Positions 52,328-61,429 of a stretch of 64,000 nucleotides of DNA are shown here, piece after piece. A program made the translations under genes and the position numbers. Position 1 is the stretch's first letter. The number at the start of each line of letters is the position of its first letter. The DNA comes from Flavobacterium sp. (GTDB lineage: Bacteria > Bacteroidota > Bacteroidia > Flavobacteriales > Flavobacteriaceae), in NCBI GenBank assembly GCA_015234525.1, contig JADGMX010000017.1:79272-143271 (forward strand), in the 5' to 3' direction. The notes under the pieces were generated by a model. It saw only the letters and a program-made list of their open reading frames with translations. It did no database searches and was not told the DNA's origin.

Positions 52328-53358
52328 AGCTCTTCGTTATGTTGGGTTTCGGTGGTTGACGTTCCCATTTCTTCCAATTCGCCTTCGTACTGAGTCACGG
52401 CAGTCCGGGCGTCGTAGCCGAGTTCCCGCAGATACCGCGAAAAGATATCTGAATATCCGTGGGTGGCAATAACGCGTTCGCAGCCAGTTGCTTTGATACT
52501 TTCCAGAAGTCCTTGCCAATCGCAGTGGTCGCTTAAAACAAAACCCTTGTCTATGGCACGACGTCGGCGCGCACCTCGAAACGCCATCCAACCGCTGGCC
52601 GATCCTGTAACGTACGGGGACATTTTCCGGATCCAGGTGCTGCCATGAGCACTTGGCGGCGCGAGCACGATATTTCCGGCGATTTCTTCCTTTTTTGTTT
52701 CGCGGGTAATTCTGATAGTTTCAGGGAAATCGCACATAGGCCGAAGTACTTCAGTCATATTTTCAACCGCGCCGTGCGTGTAGATCTTTCCGATTGACGG
52801 ATCGAGATATTTTAAAAGTCGCTGAGCTTTTCCTAACGTATAACCAAAAAGCACCGATGTTTTGCCGTCAGCTTTATTATCGGACCACCATTTATTTACT
52901 TCGGTCATGACTTCTGTTTGGGGCGTCCATTTAAAGGCAGGAAGTCCGAACGTACATTCGGTTATGAAGGTGTTGCACTTAACGACTTCATAAGGTGTTG
53001 AAATGCCGTCGTCTTCGGTCTTGTAATCGCCGGTAAAGACCCAGACTTCACCTTTGTATTCCACGCGTACCTGAGCGCTGCCGATAATATGTCCGGCGGG
53101 ATGAAGCGAAAACTTGACGCCATTGATCGTAAATGTTTCGTTCCAGTCTTTTCCGGTCACGTTGATAGTTCCCAACCGGTGTTTGATGATGGGCACGTTG
53201 AGGTGTTGCGTGATGTAGTTTTGATGGCCGTATCGGGAATGATCGGCGTGGCCGTGGGTGATGATCGCATTTTTAACCGCGCGCCAAGGATCGAGGTAGA
53301 CATCAGCTTGGGTGCAGTAAATTCCGCATTCATTAAAAATCAGCAAAGGGGTTTGCAT
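52324..53358 (-). CDS. Ligase-associated DNA damage response exonuclease (MBL fold)
   Basis: This 344-residue metallo-beta-lactamase-fold nuclease of the beta-CASP type has the metal motif HGHADH (H35, H37, D39, H40), then AGHIIGSAQVRVEY near 110, FTGDYKTEDDG near 130 and a C-terminal VIATHGYSDIF. It is the first gene of the operon and is followed by the ligase, helicase and PdeM. The family resembles SNM1/CPSF-type nucleases and would process DNA ends. No SOS box or good -7 consensus was recognised upstream. Confidence 0.92.
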   Translation of the reverse strand: MQTPLLIFNECGIYCTQADVYLDPWRAVKNAIITHGHADHSRYGHQNYITQHLNVPIIKHRLGTINVTGKDWNETFTINGVKFSLHPAGHIIGSAQVRVEYKGEVWVFTGDYKTEDDGISTPYEVVKCNTFITECTFGLPAFKWTPQTEVMTEVNKWWSDNKADGKTSVLFGYTLGKAQRLLKYLDPSIGKIYTHGAVENMTEVLRPMCDFPETIRITRETKKEEIAGNIVLAPPSAHGSTWIRKMSPYVTGSASGWMAFRGARRRRAIDKGFVLSDHCDWQGLLESIKATGCERVIATHGYSDIFSRYLRELGYDARTAVTQYEGELEEMGTSTTETQHNEEL

Positions 53359-53478
53359 AAATCTTTTCTTAAAACTACGATTTAGGTATTGGAGTTAAAA
53401 ACTTGTTGTCAGAATTTTAACGATTGTACTTTGGATAGCTGGCGGCATTAAAAAGTTTAATATCTGCGACATAGTTTG

Positions 53479-53486
53479 TACTTTTG
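53479..53486 (+). promoter_or_regulatory. -7 box of pruA, directly before a structured element
   Basis: TACTTTTG, a full TAnnTTTG match. The predicted start near 53492 coincides with the beginning of family A element copy 4 (53498), so the element would be the 5' part of the pruA leader of about 140 bases. Confidence 0.65.
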
Positions 53487-53497
53487 TGAAAAGCCAT

Positions 53498-53598
53498 AGC
53501 CCCGATTGAAGCGGAAATCCTTTTTTACTTTCTATCAGTTAATTGTTAGTCATTTAGCTGAAGTAAAAAAGATTGAAGTGGAAAGCGGGAAATAGCTT
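53498..53598 (+). repeat. Dispersed structured intergenic element, family A copy 4 (pruA leader)
   Basis: The outer helix is AGC-CCCG (53498-53504) with CGGG ... AGCT (53586-53597). The inner flanks are GAAGCGGAAATCC (53508-53520) and GATTGAAGTGGA (53571-53582). The central stem is a perfect ten-base pair TTTTTTACTT (53521-53530) with AAGTAAAAAA (53561-53570). Confidence 0.85.
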
Positions 53599-53627
53599 CA
53601 AATACTAATAATTACAAAAATACTCTT

Positions 53628-55256
53628 ATGTTAAAAGGATTTTTTAATGTGCCAAAGGCGGTTAATGAGCCGGTAAAATCGTATGCGCCGGGTTCTCCGG
53701 AGAAGGATGCTGTTTTGGCTGAATATAAAAAAATGTGGAACGAGAAGGTTGATATGCCGATGTACATTGGCGGTAAGGAAATCCGGACCGGGAACACTAA
53801 AAACATGACTCCGCCGCATGATCACAAGCATGTTGTCGGGCAATATCACATGGCTGAGAAGTCGCATGTTGAAGACGCCATTGCTGCTGCTTTGGCTGCA
53901 AAACCGAGATGGGAAGCGCTACCGTGGGAACAACGCGCTGCAATTTTCCTGAAAGCTGCTGAGCTTATTGCCGGGCCTTACCGCGCGAAAATCAATGCGG
54001 CAACTATGATTGGACAGTCGAAAAATGTATATCAGGCTGAAATTGATTCGGCTTGTGAGCTTATCGACTTTTTGAGATACAACGTCGAGTTCATGACGCA
54101 GATTTACACGGACCAGCCGGCGTCGAATTCGGATGTTTGGAACCGTTTGGAATACCGACCGCTTGAAGGTTTTGTGTATGCCATTACGCCTTTCAACTTT
54201 ACAGCTATTGCCGGAAACTTGCCTGCGAGCGCAGCAATGATGGGGAACGTTGTGGTTTGGAAACCTGCTGACAAGCAAGCGTATTCTGCAAAAGTAATTA
54301 TGGACGTATTTCACGAAGCCGGTCTTCCCGATGGCGTAATCAACGTGGTGATGGGAAGCGCGGCGATGATTACCGAAACATTATTGGCGAGCCGCGATTT
54401 TGCTGGCGTTCACTTTACGGGATCGACAGCGGTATTTCAGGATATCTGGAAAAAGATCGGAACAAACATTCACCATTACAAATCGTATCCAAGAATCGTT
54501 GGTGAAACCGGCGGTAAGGATTACATCATTGCGCATCCAAGTGCAAATGTGAAACAAGTGGTTGCAAATATTGTTCGCGGTGCGTTTGAATATCAGGGAC
54601 AAAAATGTTCAGCAGCGTCAAGAGCTTACATTCCGCAGAGCATGTGGGGCGAATTGCAAAAGCAATTGATCAGTGAAGTAAAGACCTTGAAGATGGGCGC
54701 TCCGGATGATTTCGGAAACTTTATAACGGCGGTTATTCACGAGACCTCATTTGACAAACTGGCAAAATACATTGATGAGGCAAAAGCTGACAGCGATGCT
54801 GAGATTATAGTTGGAGGTGGTTATGATAAATCGAAAGGTTACTTTATTGAGCCTACTGTTATCGTGACAAAAAATCCGCGTTACAATACGATGTGTACCG
54901 AACTTTTTGGTCCGGTCCTGACTATTTATGTCTATGAAGATGACAAGTGGGAAGAAATGCTGACCACGGCAGATGAAACTACGGATTACGCATTAACAGG
55001 AGCTATTTTTGCGCGCGATCGGTATGCGATTTCACAAGCGACATATATTCTTCGTAATTCGGCCGGAAACTTCTACATCAACGACAAACCTACGGGAGCT
55101 GTGGTTGGAATGCAGCCATTTGGTGGGGCTAGAGCTTCGGGAACGAATGACAAAGCCGGATCGGCGCTTAATTTATTGCGTTGGGTTTCGCCGCGAACGA
55201 TTAAAGAGACCTTTGTGACGGCAGAGGATTACAGATATCCTTTTTTAGGAAATTAA
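53628..55256 (+). CDS. pruA: L-glutamate gamma-semialdehyde dehydrogenase (P5C dehydrogenase)
   Basis: PruA oxidises glutamate semialdehyde from proline catabolism to glutamate with NAD. The 542 residues are of the long ALDH4-like type. Visible are AITPFNFTAIAGNLPASAAMMGN (around 185-207, the cofactor entrance), FTGSTAVFQDIWKKIG near 262, ETGGKDYIIAHP near 290 with the general-base glutamate, the catalytic C327 in GQKCSAAS, and ELFGPVLTIYVYED near 425. It has no proline-dehydrogenase domain, so it acts as a monofunctional enzyme. The leader contains a structured element. A terminator follows at 55262-55293. Confidence 0.96.
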   Translation: MLKGFFNVPKAVNEPVKSYAPGSPEKDAVLAEYKKMWNEKVDMPMYIGGKEIRTGNTKNMTPPHDHKHVVGQYHMAEKSHVEDAIAAALAAKPRWEALPWEQRAAIFLKAAELIAGPYRAKINAATMIGQSKNVYQAEIDSACELIDFLRYNVEFMTQIYTDQPASNSDVWNRLEYRPLEGFVYAITPFNFTAIAGNLPASAAMMGNVVVWKPADKQAYSAKVIMDVFHEAGLPDGVINVVMGSAAMITETLLASRDFAGVHFTGSTAVFQDIWKKIGTNIHHYKSYPRIVGETGGKDYIIAHPSANVKQVVANIVRGAFEYQGQKCSAASRAYIPQSMWGELQKQLISEVKTLKMGAPDDFGNFITAVIHETSFDKLAKYIDEAKADSDAEIIVGGGYDKSKGYFIEPTVIVTKNPRYNTMCTELFGPVLTIYVYEDDKWEEMLTTADETTDYALTGAIFARDRYAISQATYILRNSAGNFYINDKPTGAVVGMQPFGGARASGTNDKAGSALNLLRWVSPRTIKETFVTAEDYRYPFLGN

Positions 55257-55261
55257 ATATT

Positions 55262-55293
55262 AAAGAGCCAGCTATTTAGCTGGCTCTTTTTTT
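55262..55293 (+). terminator. Intrinsic terminator of pruA
   Basis: A perfect stem of at least 12 bp (AAAGAGCCAGCT / AGCTGGCTCTTT) is followed by a run of T through 55293, five bases after the stop. Confidence 0.9.
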
Positions 55294-55384
55294 GGGGGAA
55301 ATTGATTTGATTGGCCACTTCGCCTTCTCGAGCTCGTGCCTGCCATCACCTACGTTTTTTTTCTTGCTTCGTTTTAATGCTTCG

Positions 55385-55425
55385 CCAGTTCGCCTTCGGC
55401 CCGGCTCTGTCGGGGACCAGGGAAT
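55385..55425 (-). repeat. Degenerate fragment of the dispersed element
   Basis: On the minus strand the segment contains CCCCGACAGAGCCG, closely matching the left part of copy 1 (CCCTGACAGAGCCG). The second half is not recognisable. The surrounding 55294-55430 holds nothing else I can identify. Confidence 0.5.
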
Positions 55426-55430
55426 TGTTG

Positions 55431-56060
55431 TTACGGTATAAATTTTAGCGGAAGATGCACCACTTTCTTGGTTTCGAAGAAGTCGTCCGCAAAAAAGTCG
55501 GAGATCGGATATTGGGTTGCTTTTGGAAAATCGGCGAGTTCTTCGGTGAGATCGCCGCCCTTCAAGTAAAGAATTCCGTTTTTCAGCTCGTGTTTTTGCT
55601 GCTTTTTAATTTTGCCCTTCACCCACGAAACAAAATCGGGCATGTTGGTTACGGCGCGACTGACGATAAAATCAAAATCGCCTTTTACGTTTTCGGCGCG
55701 AATCTGCTCTGCTTTTACGTTTTGGAGTCCGATGGCTTCCGCAACTGCTTTCACTACATTAATCTTTTTTTGGATGACGTCGATCAGGTAGAATCTCGTG
55801 TCCGGGAATAGGATGGCAAGCGGAATTCCGGGAAAACCACCGCCGGTTCCAACATCTAGCACAAACGATCCGTTGATAAACGGCTGAATTTTTGCAATAG
55901 CCAATGAGTGAAGAATATGACGGGTGTAAAGTTCGTCGATATCCTTTCTCGAAATCACATTGATTTTTGAATTCCATTCCTGATATAGCGGGCCGAGCTG
56001 TTCGAATTGCGAAATCTGAACATCGGTTAAATCCGGGAATTGTCTAAGTAGTTCGTCCAT
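55431..56060 (-). CDS. rsmG: 16S rRNA (guanine527-N7)-methyltransferase RsmG
   Basis: RsmG (GidB) methylates N7 of G527 in 16S rRNA. The 209 residues show the N-terminal family segment KINVISRKDIDELYTRHILHSLAI near 33-56, the SAM motif VLDVGTGGGFPGIPLAI near 67-83, FYLIDVIQKKINVV near 92 and DFIVSRAVTNMPDF near 130. Loss of RsmG is known to give low-level streptomycin resistance in other bacteria. The gene stands alone between two strand switches. Confidence 0.97.
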   Translation of the reverse strand: MDELLRQFPDLTDVQISQFEQLGPLYQEWNSKINVISRKDIDELYTRHILHSLAIAKIQPFINGSFVLDVGTGGGFPGIPLAILFPDTRFYLIDVIQKKINVVKAVAEAIGLQNVKAEQIRAENVKGDFDFIVSRAVTNMPDFVSWVKGKIKKQQKHELKNGILYLKGGDLTEELADFPKATQYPISDFFADDFFETKKVVHLPLKFIP

Positions 56061-56142
56061 CCAGAAAATTTTTAGACAAAAGTAAGCCTTTGAAATCTAA
56101 AACTTTTAGAACTCTTTGGCGAAATCATCATCAATTAATATT

Positions 56143-56150
56143 TATCTTTG
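56143..56150 (+). promoter_or_regulatory. -7 box of the desaturase - aminotransferase operon
   Basis: TATCTTTG, a full TAnnTTTG match, 16 bases before ATG 56167. Confidence 0.6.
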
Positions 56151-56166
56151 AACACATTTTTTACCT

Positions 56167-57264
56167 ATGAATACTACCATTCCGACATTTTCCAAAACAG
56201 ACAGCGTAAAGTTCTTCAGAACACTCAACACACGCGTCAATAATTACTTCAAAGAAAACAACCTAAAAAAAACCGGAAACTGGCAAATTCATCTAAAGAC
56301 GGTCATTCTTTTCACGGTTTTCCTAACTCCCTACTTTTTAATTCTCACGATCGACATGCCGTTCTGGATGCAACTGCTATTGCATGTTGTCATCGGTATC
56401 GGGATGGCGGGAATCGGAATGAATGTCATGCATGATGGCAACCACGGTTCGTATTCCTCAAAATCATGGGTCAATAAATTCATGGGTGGAAGCATTTACA
56501 TCCTTGCCGGAAATGTTTACAATTGGCAAGTACAACACAATGTTTTGCACCACACTTATACTAATATTCACGGTCACGACGAAGATCTCGATGCCGGCCG
56601 AATCATCCGGTTTACAAAAGAAGCTGAGTGGCGCAGATTTCATAAATTTCAGCATTATTACTCCGTTTTCCTTTACGGATTGCTGACTTTCAACTGGGCG
56701 ATTACAACCGATTTCAAGCAAATGCGCAATTATTTGAAACGCAAATTGTCTTACGGTGAGCCAAAAAGTCCGAAGATTTTATGGACAACTCTAATCATTA
56801 CAAAACTGATTTATGTTACAATCTGGATCGCACTTCCAATTGTAATCGGTATTGTTTGGTGGCAAGTTCTTCTCGGATTTTTCGTCATGCATTACACCGC
56901 CGGACTTATTCTAAGTGTGGTCTTCCAATTAGCACACGTGGTTGAAGAAACGGCAAACCCGATTCCGAACGAAGACGGTGAAATCGAAAATACGTGGGCA
57001 ATCCACCAACTTTACACGACGGCGAATTTCGCTCCGAAAAACAAAATTGTAAACTGGTTTACCGGCGGACTAAACCATCAGATCGAGCATCACATTTTCC
57101 CGAACATCAGCCATGTTCACTACGGAAAGATTGCCGAAATCGTAAAACAGACCGCAAAAGAATGCAACTTGCCATATCATGAATTCAAAACCATGAGAGC
57201 CGCAGTTGTCGCACACTTCAAACACCTTAAAGACCTGGGCACAAACCCGGCGCTCTCAGCCTAA
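56167..57264 (+). CDS. Membrane fatty acid desaturase
   Basis: This 365-residue integral membrane protein introduces a double bond into acyl chains. The three histidine boxes that bind the di-iron centre are HDGNH (about residue 89), HNVLHH (about 124) and QIEHH (about 303, NHQIEHHIFP). The third box begins with Q instead of H, a known feature of front-end desaturases. No cytochrome b5 domain is fused. Membrane segments flank the boxes at about 40-85 and 190-250. Regioselectivity cannot be read. An aminotransferase gene follows after 11 bases. Confidence 0.93.
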   Translation: MNTTIPTFSKTDSVKFFRTLNTRVNNYFKENNLKKTGNWQIHLKTVILFTVFLTPYFLILTIDMPFWMQLLLHVVIGIGMAGIGMNVMHDGNHGSYSSKSWVNKFMGGSIYILAGNVYNWQVQHNVLHHTYTNIHGHDEDLDAGRIIRFTKEAEWRRFHKFQHYYSVFLYGLLTFNWAITTDFKQMRNYLKRKLSYGEPKSPKILWTTLIITKLIYVTIWIALPIVIGIVWWQVLLGFFVMHYTAGLILSVVFQLAHVVEETANPIPNEDGEIENTWAIHQLYTTANFAPKNKIVNWFTGGLNHQIEHHIFPNISHVHYGKIAEIVKQTAKECNLPYHEFKTMRAAVVAHFKHLKDLGTNPALSA

Positions 57265-57275
57265 GTACACAAATA

Positions 57276-58463
57276 ATGACCGAAAATCTTTCTGACAGAA
57301 TCAACAGCCTTTCCACGTCCCAAACTTTGGCAATGGCCGCAATGGCGCGTGAATTAAAAGCTCAAGGAAAAGACATCATCAGCCTCAGCCTTGGCGAACC
57401 CGATTTTACAACGCCGGATTTTATCAAAGAAGCTGCTAAAAAAGCGATTGACGAAAATTACAGTACCTATACGCCCGTTGATGGCTATGTCGAACTTCGC
57501 GAGGCAATCTCACGGAAATTCAAACGCGATAACAACCTCGATTACAAACCATCGCAAATTGTTGTATCGACCGGCGCCAAACAATCGCTGTTCAATATTG
57601 CGAACGTACTTTTAAATCCGGGCGACGAATGTATTCTGCCGGCTCCGTTTTGGGTAAGTTATTCAGAAATCGTAAAAATGTGCGGCGCAACGCCAATCGA
57701 AGTTCCGACGACAGTCGACAGCGATTTTAAAATGACCCCCGAGCAGTTCGAAGCGGCAATTACACCCAAGACCAAAATGATGCTTTTTAGTTCGCCTTGC
57801 AATCCGAGTGGTTCGGTTTACAATCGCGAAGAACTTGAAGCCCTGGCAAAAGTTTTAGAGAAATATCCGAACATTATCGTAGTTTCAGACGAGATTTACG
57901 AACATATCAACTTCACCAACAGTTTCTGTAGCATGGCCTCAATCCCGGGCATGTACGACCGGACGGTCACTGTTAATGGCGTGTCAAAAGCATTTGCAAT
58001 GACCGGCTGGCGAATTGGCTATATCGGCGCACCGGAATATATCGCGAAAGCGTGTACCAAAATGCAGGGGCAAATAACCAGCGGCGCCAACAGCATTGCG
58101 CAACGTGCAACCATCGCAGCAGTCGATGCCGATCCGTCGGTACTCAAATACATGGTCGACGAGTTTCACAAAAGACGCGACATCGTAATCAAAATGATCT
58201 GCGAAATTCCAAATATCAAAATGAACACTCCAGAAGGTGCGTTCTACGTTTTCCCCGACGTTTCATCGTTTTTCGGAAAAACATTGCGAGGTCAAACCAT
58301 CAACAATGCCGACGATTTTTCGATGTACTTGCTCTCTGAAGCCTGCGTGGCAACGGTAACAGGCGAGGCTTTTGGCAACCCAAACTGCATCCGGATTTCG
58401 TATGCCGCCGCCGAAGACAAACTAATCGAGGCCATCACCCGCATTAAAGAAGTTCTTTGTTAA
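57276..58463 (+). CDS. Pyridoxal phosphate-dependent aminotransferase (aspartate type)
   Basis: This 395-residue fold-type I aminotransferase (subgroup Ib/gamma) has LSLGEPDFTTPDFIKEA near the N terminus, SSPCNPSGSVYNREEL near 170, the PLP-contacting aspartate in VVSDEIYEHI near 205 and the Schiff-base lysine in NGVSKAFAMTGWRIGY near 232. The C-terminal arginine region is NPNCIRISYAAAEDKL. Aspartate aminotransferase is the most likely activity, but other amino acids or prephenate are possible. It is probably co-transcribed with the desaturase and closed by the terminator at 58469-58492. Confidence 0.93.
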   Translation: MTENLSDRINSLSTSQTLAMAAMARELKAQGKDIISLSLGEPDFTTPDFIKEAAKKAIDENYSTYTPVDGYVELREAISRKFKRDNNLDYKPSQIVVSTGAKQSLFNIANVLLNPGDECILPAPFWVSYSEIVKMCGATPIEVPTTVDSDFKMTPEQFEAAITPKTKMMLFSSPCNPSGSVYNREELEALAKVLEKYPNIIVVSDEIYEHINFTNSFCSMASIPGMYDRTVTVNGVSKAFAMTGWRIGYIGAPEYIAKACTKMQGQITSGANSIAQRATIAAVDADPSVLKYMVDEFHKRRDIVIKMICEIPNIKMNTPEGAFYVFPDVSSFFGKTLRGQTINNADDFSMYLLSEACVATVTGEAFGNPNCIRISYAAAEDKLIEAITRIKEVLC

Positions 58464-58468
58464 AACAT

Positions 58469-58492
58469 GCCCCTTTTCAGGGGCTTTTTTTT
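58469..58492 (+). terminator. Intrinsic terminator of the aminotransferase operon
   Basis: Stem GCCCCT / AGGGGC (58469-58474 with 58479-58484), a four-base loop and eight T (58485-58492). Confidence 0.9.
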
Positions 58493-58502
58493 GATTATTT
58501 CG

Positions 58503-58576
58503 GCGTGACCACAAGGGTCGGGTCTTCGGCTATATCTCCCGCTATCGCAGGAGGATGCCGCCTCAACCCCTCACGC
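58503..58576 (-). repeat. Dispersed structured intergenic element, family B copy 2
   Basis: On the minus strand the outer stem is GCGTGA with TCACGC (58576-58571 and 58508-58503). The core is GGCGGCATCC and GATATAGCCGA, and a central hairpin CTCC-GC / GC-GGAG lies between them. Family B copy 1 has GCGTT/AACGC in the same place, a compensatory change. It lies between the aminotransferase terminator and purT. Confidence 0.75.
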
Positions 58577-58592
58577 ACCTAACATCATACTT

Positions 58593-59759
58593 ATGCAAAA
58601 AAAGATATTATTGCTAGGCTCAGGCGAGCTTGGAAAAGAATTTACAATTGCAGCCCAACGCATCGGCCAATACATCGTCGCGGTAGACAATTACGAAAAT
58701 GCGCCGGCAATGCAAGTTGCGCACGAATATGAGGTCATCAACATGCTCGACGGCAACGCGCTTGATGCTATTGTCGCAAAACATAACCCCGATCTGATTA
58801 TCCCCGAAATCGAAGCCATCAGAACCGAACGATTTTACGATTATGAAAAGTCGGGGATTCAGGTAGTCCCATCTGCGAAAGCTGCCAACTTTACAATGAA
58901 CCGCAAATCAATCCGCGATCTTGCAGCAAAAGATCTCGGTTTGAAAACCGCCAATTATCGATATGCGACCTCAGCGGCTGAATTGCGAAGCGGAGTTGAA
59001 GCGGTCGGAATGCCGTGCGTCGTGAAGCCATTGATGTCGTCCTCAGGCAAAGGTCAATCGACGATCAAAACCGTGTTGGATATTGAAAAAGCATGGAACT
59101 ATGCTGTTGAAGGTTCGCGTGGCGATGTTATCGAAGTCATCGTTGAAGCTTTTATAAAATTCGAATCGGAAATCACTTTGCTTACCGTAACGCAGCAAAA
59201 CGGTCCAACCTTATTTTGTCCGCCAATCGGTCACCGGCAAGAACGCGGCGATTACATGGAAAGCTGGCAACCGGCCCTGGTAAATGAAAAACAATTGTAC
59301 GAAGCGCAGGACATGGCAGAGAAAATCACCGAAGCTCTTGGTGGCGCCGGACTATTTGGCGTTGAATTCTTTTTAGCTGAAGATGGCGTCTATTTCTCTG
59401 AACTCTCACCACGGCCGCACGATACCGGTATGGTGACACTGGCGGGAACTCAGAATTTCAACGAATTCGAATTGCATCTAAGAGCGGTTCTTGGCTTGCC
59501 GATTCCCGAAATTTCACTTGAACGTGCCGGCGCAAGCGCTGTGATTCTGGCTGGTGAAAATTCAGATAAGCCAACTTATAGCGGACTCGCCGCTCTGGCA
59601 AACCTCACTAAAACCGATTTTCGAATATTTGGAAAACCTACGTCCCGGCCTTACCGCCGAATGGGTGTAGCGTTGGCATACGACACACCCGAAGTCGACA
59701 TAAAATCAGTGGTTGAACGCGCAAAATCAGCCGCCAGCCTTATAAAAGTTAATCCGTAA
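58593..59759 (+). CDS. purT: Formate-dependent phosphoribosylglycinamide formyltransferase PurT
   Basis: PurT makes formyl-GAR from GAR, formate and ATP in purine synthesis, without folate. The 388-residue ATP-grasp enzyme has the N-terminal [35 protein letters not shown] near 70, the ATP-grasp phosphate loop [14 protein letters not shown] near 145-158, and [14 protein letters not shown] near 270. The length and motifs match E. coli PurT. It appears to stand alone between a repeat element and a convergent gene whose stop directly abuts its own. Confidence 0.97.
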   Translation: MQKKILLLGSGELGKEFTIAAQRIGQYIVAVDNYENAPAMQVAHEYEVINMLDGNALDAIVAKHNPDLIIPEIEAIRTERFYDYEKSGIQVVPSAKAANFTMNRKSIRDLAAKDLGLKTANYRYATSAAELRSGVEAVGMPCVVKPLMSSSGKGQSTIKTVLDIEKAWNYAVEGSRGDVIEVIVEAFIKFESEITLLTVTQQNGPTLFCPPIGHRQERGDYMESWQPALVNEKQLYEAQDMAEKITEALGGAGLFGVEFFLAEDGVYFSELSPRPHDTGMVTLAGTQNFNEFELHLRAVLGLPIPEISLERAGASAVILAGENSDKPTYSGLAALANLTKTDFRIFGKPTSRPYRRMGVALAYDTPEVDIKSVVERAKSAASLIKVNP

Positions 59760-61391
59760 TTATTTCTGACCAATAGACAAATTGTCAAATTCAGAGATAT
59801 CGATAACTTCCTCCGGATCTAGATCATAAGATAAAATCACGCTATCACCGACAGCCGTAACAGGTAATTCGTTTGATAATTGCGACGAACCGACAAAGAT
59901 TTTCGGATGATCTTTAACGGTGAAGTAGTAAAAGCTGTTTCCGTTTTTAACGTCGTTTTCGATTCGGGTGATCACAGTCTGCAACGTGGTTTTTGGAGTG
60001 ATGCTTTCTGAATTGATTCGGTTGTCAGCCATGTTGTAAACATTTTTGTACGAGGTCAGCGTTTCGCGCATCGTGTTTCCAACTCCTACGATCGTATAAT
60101 CGCTAATTGCAACCATCGCAAACATTTTTACAAGTCCGCCCTGATCCTTCAAAGTCATCACATATGTCGGAATGTTATTGATAATGTACGGAACGGGTAG
60201 CGAGGCATAATAGCCTTTTTCCTGAACTTTACCTTCAGCTGATTGCTGCGCCGCATATTCAGTTGCGCCACTTTGATTGTAATAGGTGGTTTCTTTGGTT
60301 CGGGTATCAACCAACACAAAACCAACCGTTGATTCCTCCTTCCCGACAGAGGACAGTCCGGTGTACCAATACGATTTATGCGATTCGCCATAAACCAAAG
60401 TCAACCCTTCGGTAATCTCAAGCTTTTCTTCATTCGACCAATTCCAGTAACCACGAACATATTCACCCCAATCGTCGAGCTGGTTTTCAATGAAAGCGGC
60501 AGGCTGAATCCTGTCAACCCACAACGGTGTGTCTTCAATGCTATATTCTGATATTTCGCCGGTCTGCGCGTTAATTGTTAAAATTCCGGTGGCATCGCTA
60601 CCAGCAAAACCGACCTTTTTCTGGTATTTGGTAATGATCCAAAACGGCATTCCTTGATCGTCAATCTCAAAATTGTAGTCCATTAATCCTGTTGTGGCAT
60701 ATCCGCTAAAATAAACATGTCGTTCGATGTGCGATCCAAAATAAGCTTCCGGTTGGTATTTTAACTTGAGCGGCTGATTATTGACGTGCTGAACAAGTCG
60801 CACGTCGCGTTCATTCGTTGCCGACACCATAACATACCCGGGCGTCCCATCGCTATTGTTGAACCATTTAAAAAATCCGGTATGCAAAAGCGGCGCAACC
60901 CAATAAAGCTCGCCATTGACTTTCTGTATTGTAAAGTCGCCGATCTCCACCTGACTACCAAGTGCGGGCTGCGAACCAATAATTTTCTCGCCAAGCAACA
61001 TTGCAAGCGGCTCATCGACAACGCGGATTTTATTCAGCGAAATTGGCGCAATATGATTTGAGAGTTTTTGTCCCTGCTTAACTCTGCCAATGAGCTCACG
61101 GTAAGATTCACTTCTGAACATGGGAAGTGTCGTTAGTAACGGAAGAATTGTGACGTATCCCAAAAGCACGACCGCTGTAACGATCAGGAATTTCGCAATT
61201 TTCGAATTAAATGTAAGCTGCGCAGTCTTTTTACTCGTGTCGATTCCGCTAAATAAAACGACTCCGGCGATTGCCCAAACCAACAATGACAACGGGAGCC
61301 CAAAAAAACCATAGTTGATGACCGGCATCCCAAAATAAAAAATGACAAATCCGATAAAGATCAAAATGACTGTTGCGAAGACTCTTTTCAT
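59760..61391 (-). CDS. Uncharacterised membrane protein with large extracytoplasmic domain
   Basis: I do not recognise this 543-residue protein. The N terminus has three hydrophobic segments (about residues 4-24, 30-48 and 65-88), all within the first 100 residues. The rest is a long soluble region with recurring aromatic beta-strand-like stretches (GELYWVAPLLHTGFFKWFNN, ESHKSYWYTGLSS, NSFYYFTVKDHPKIFVG) and no cysteine pattern or catalytic motif I can identify. The start at ATG 61391 is chosen because the in-frame start at 61424 overlaps the -7 box. No neighbour hints at a role; purT and the Crp-like gene are transcribed the other way. Confidence 0.75.
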   Translation of the reverse strand: MKRVFATVILIFIGFVIFYFGMPVINYGFFGLPLSLLVWAIAGVVLFSGIDTSKKTAQLTFNSKIAKFLIVTAVVLLGYVTILPLLTTLPMFRSESYRELIGRVKQGQKLSNHIAPISLNKIRVVDEPLAMLLGEKIIGSQPALGSQVEIGDFTIQKVNGELYWVAPLLHTGFFKWFNNSDGTPGYVMVSATNERDVRLVQHVNNQPLKLKYQPEAYFGSHIERHVYFSGYATTGLMDYNFEIDDQGMPFWIITKYQKKVGFAGSDATGILTINAQTGEISEYSIEDTPLWVDRIQPAAFIENQLDDWGEYVRGYWNWSNEEKLEITEGLTLVYGESHKSYWYTGLSSVGKEESTVGFVLVDTRTKETTYYNQSGATEYAAQQSAEGKVQEKGYYASLPVPYIINNIPTYVMTLKDQGGLVKMFAMVAISDYTIVGVGNTMRETLTSYKNVYNMADNRINSESITPKTTLQTVITRIENDVKNGNSFYYFTVKDHPKIFVGSSQLSNELPVTAVGDSVILSYDLDPEEVIDISEFDNLSIGQK

Positions 61392-61421
61392 AGGTTGAAG
61401 GTTGGCGTTTTGATGCGAGGT

Positions 61422-61429
61422 CAAATTTA
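61422..61429 (-). promoter_or_regulatory. -7 box of the uncharacterised membrane protein gene
   Basis: The minus strand reads TAAATTTG, a full TAnnTTTG match, 30 bases before ATG 61391. It overlaps and so excludes an alternative start at 61424. Confidence 0.6.

Noticed and set aside
53359..53627. Metabolite riboswitch in front of pruA
   Set aside because: The structure matches the dispersed element, not a riboswitch class I know, and copies occur away from related genes.
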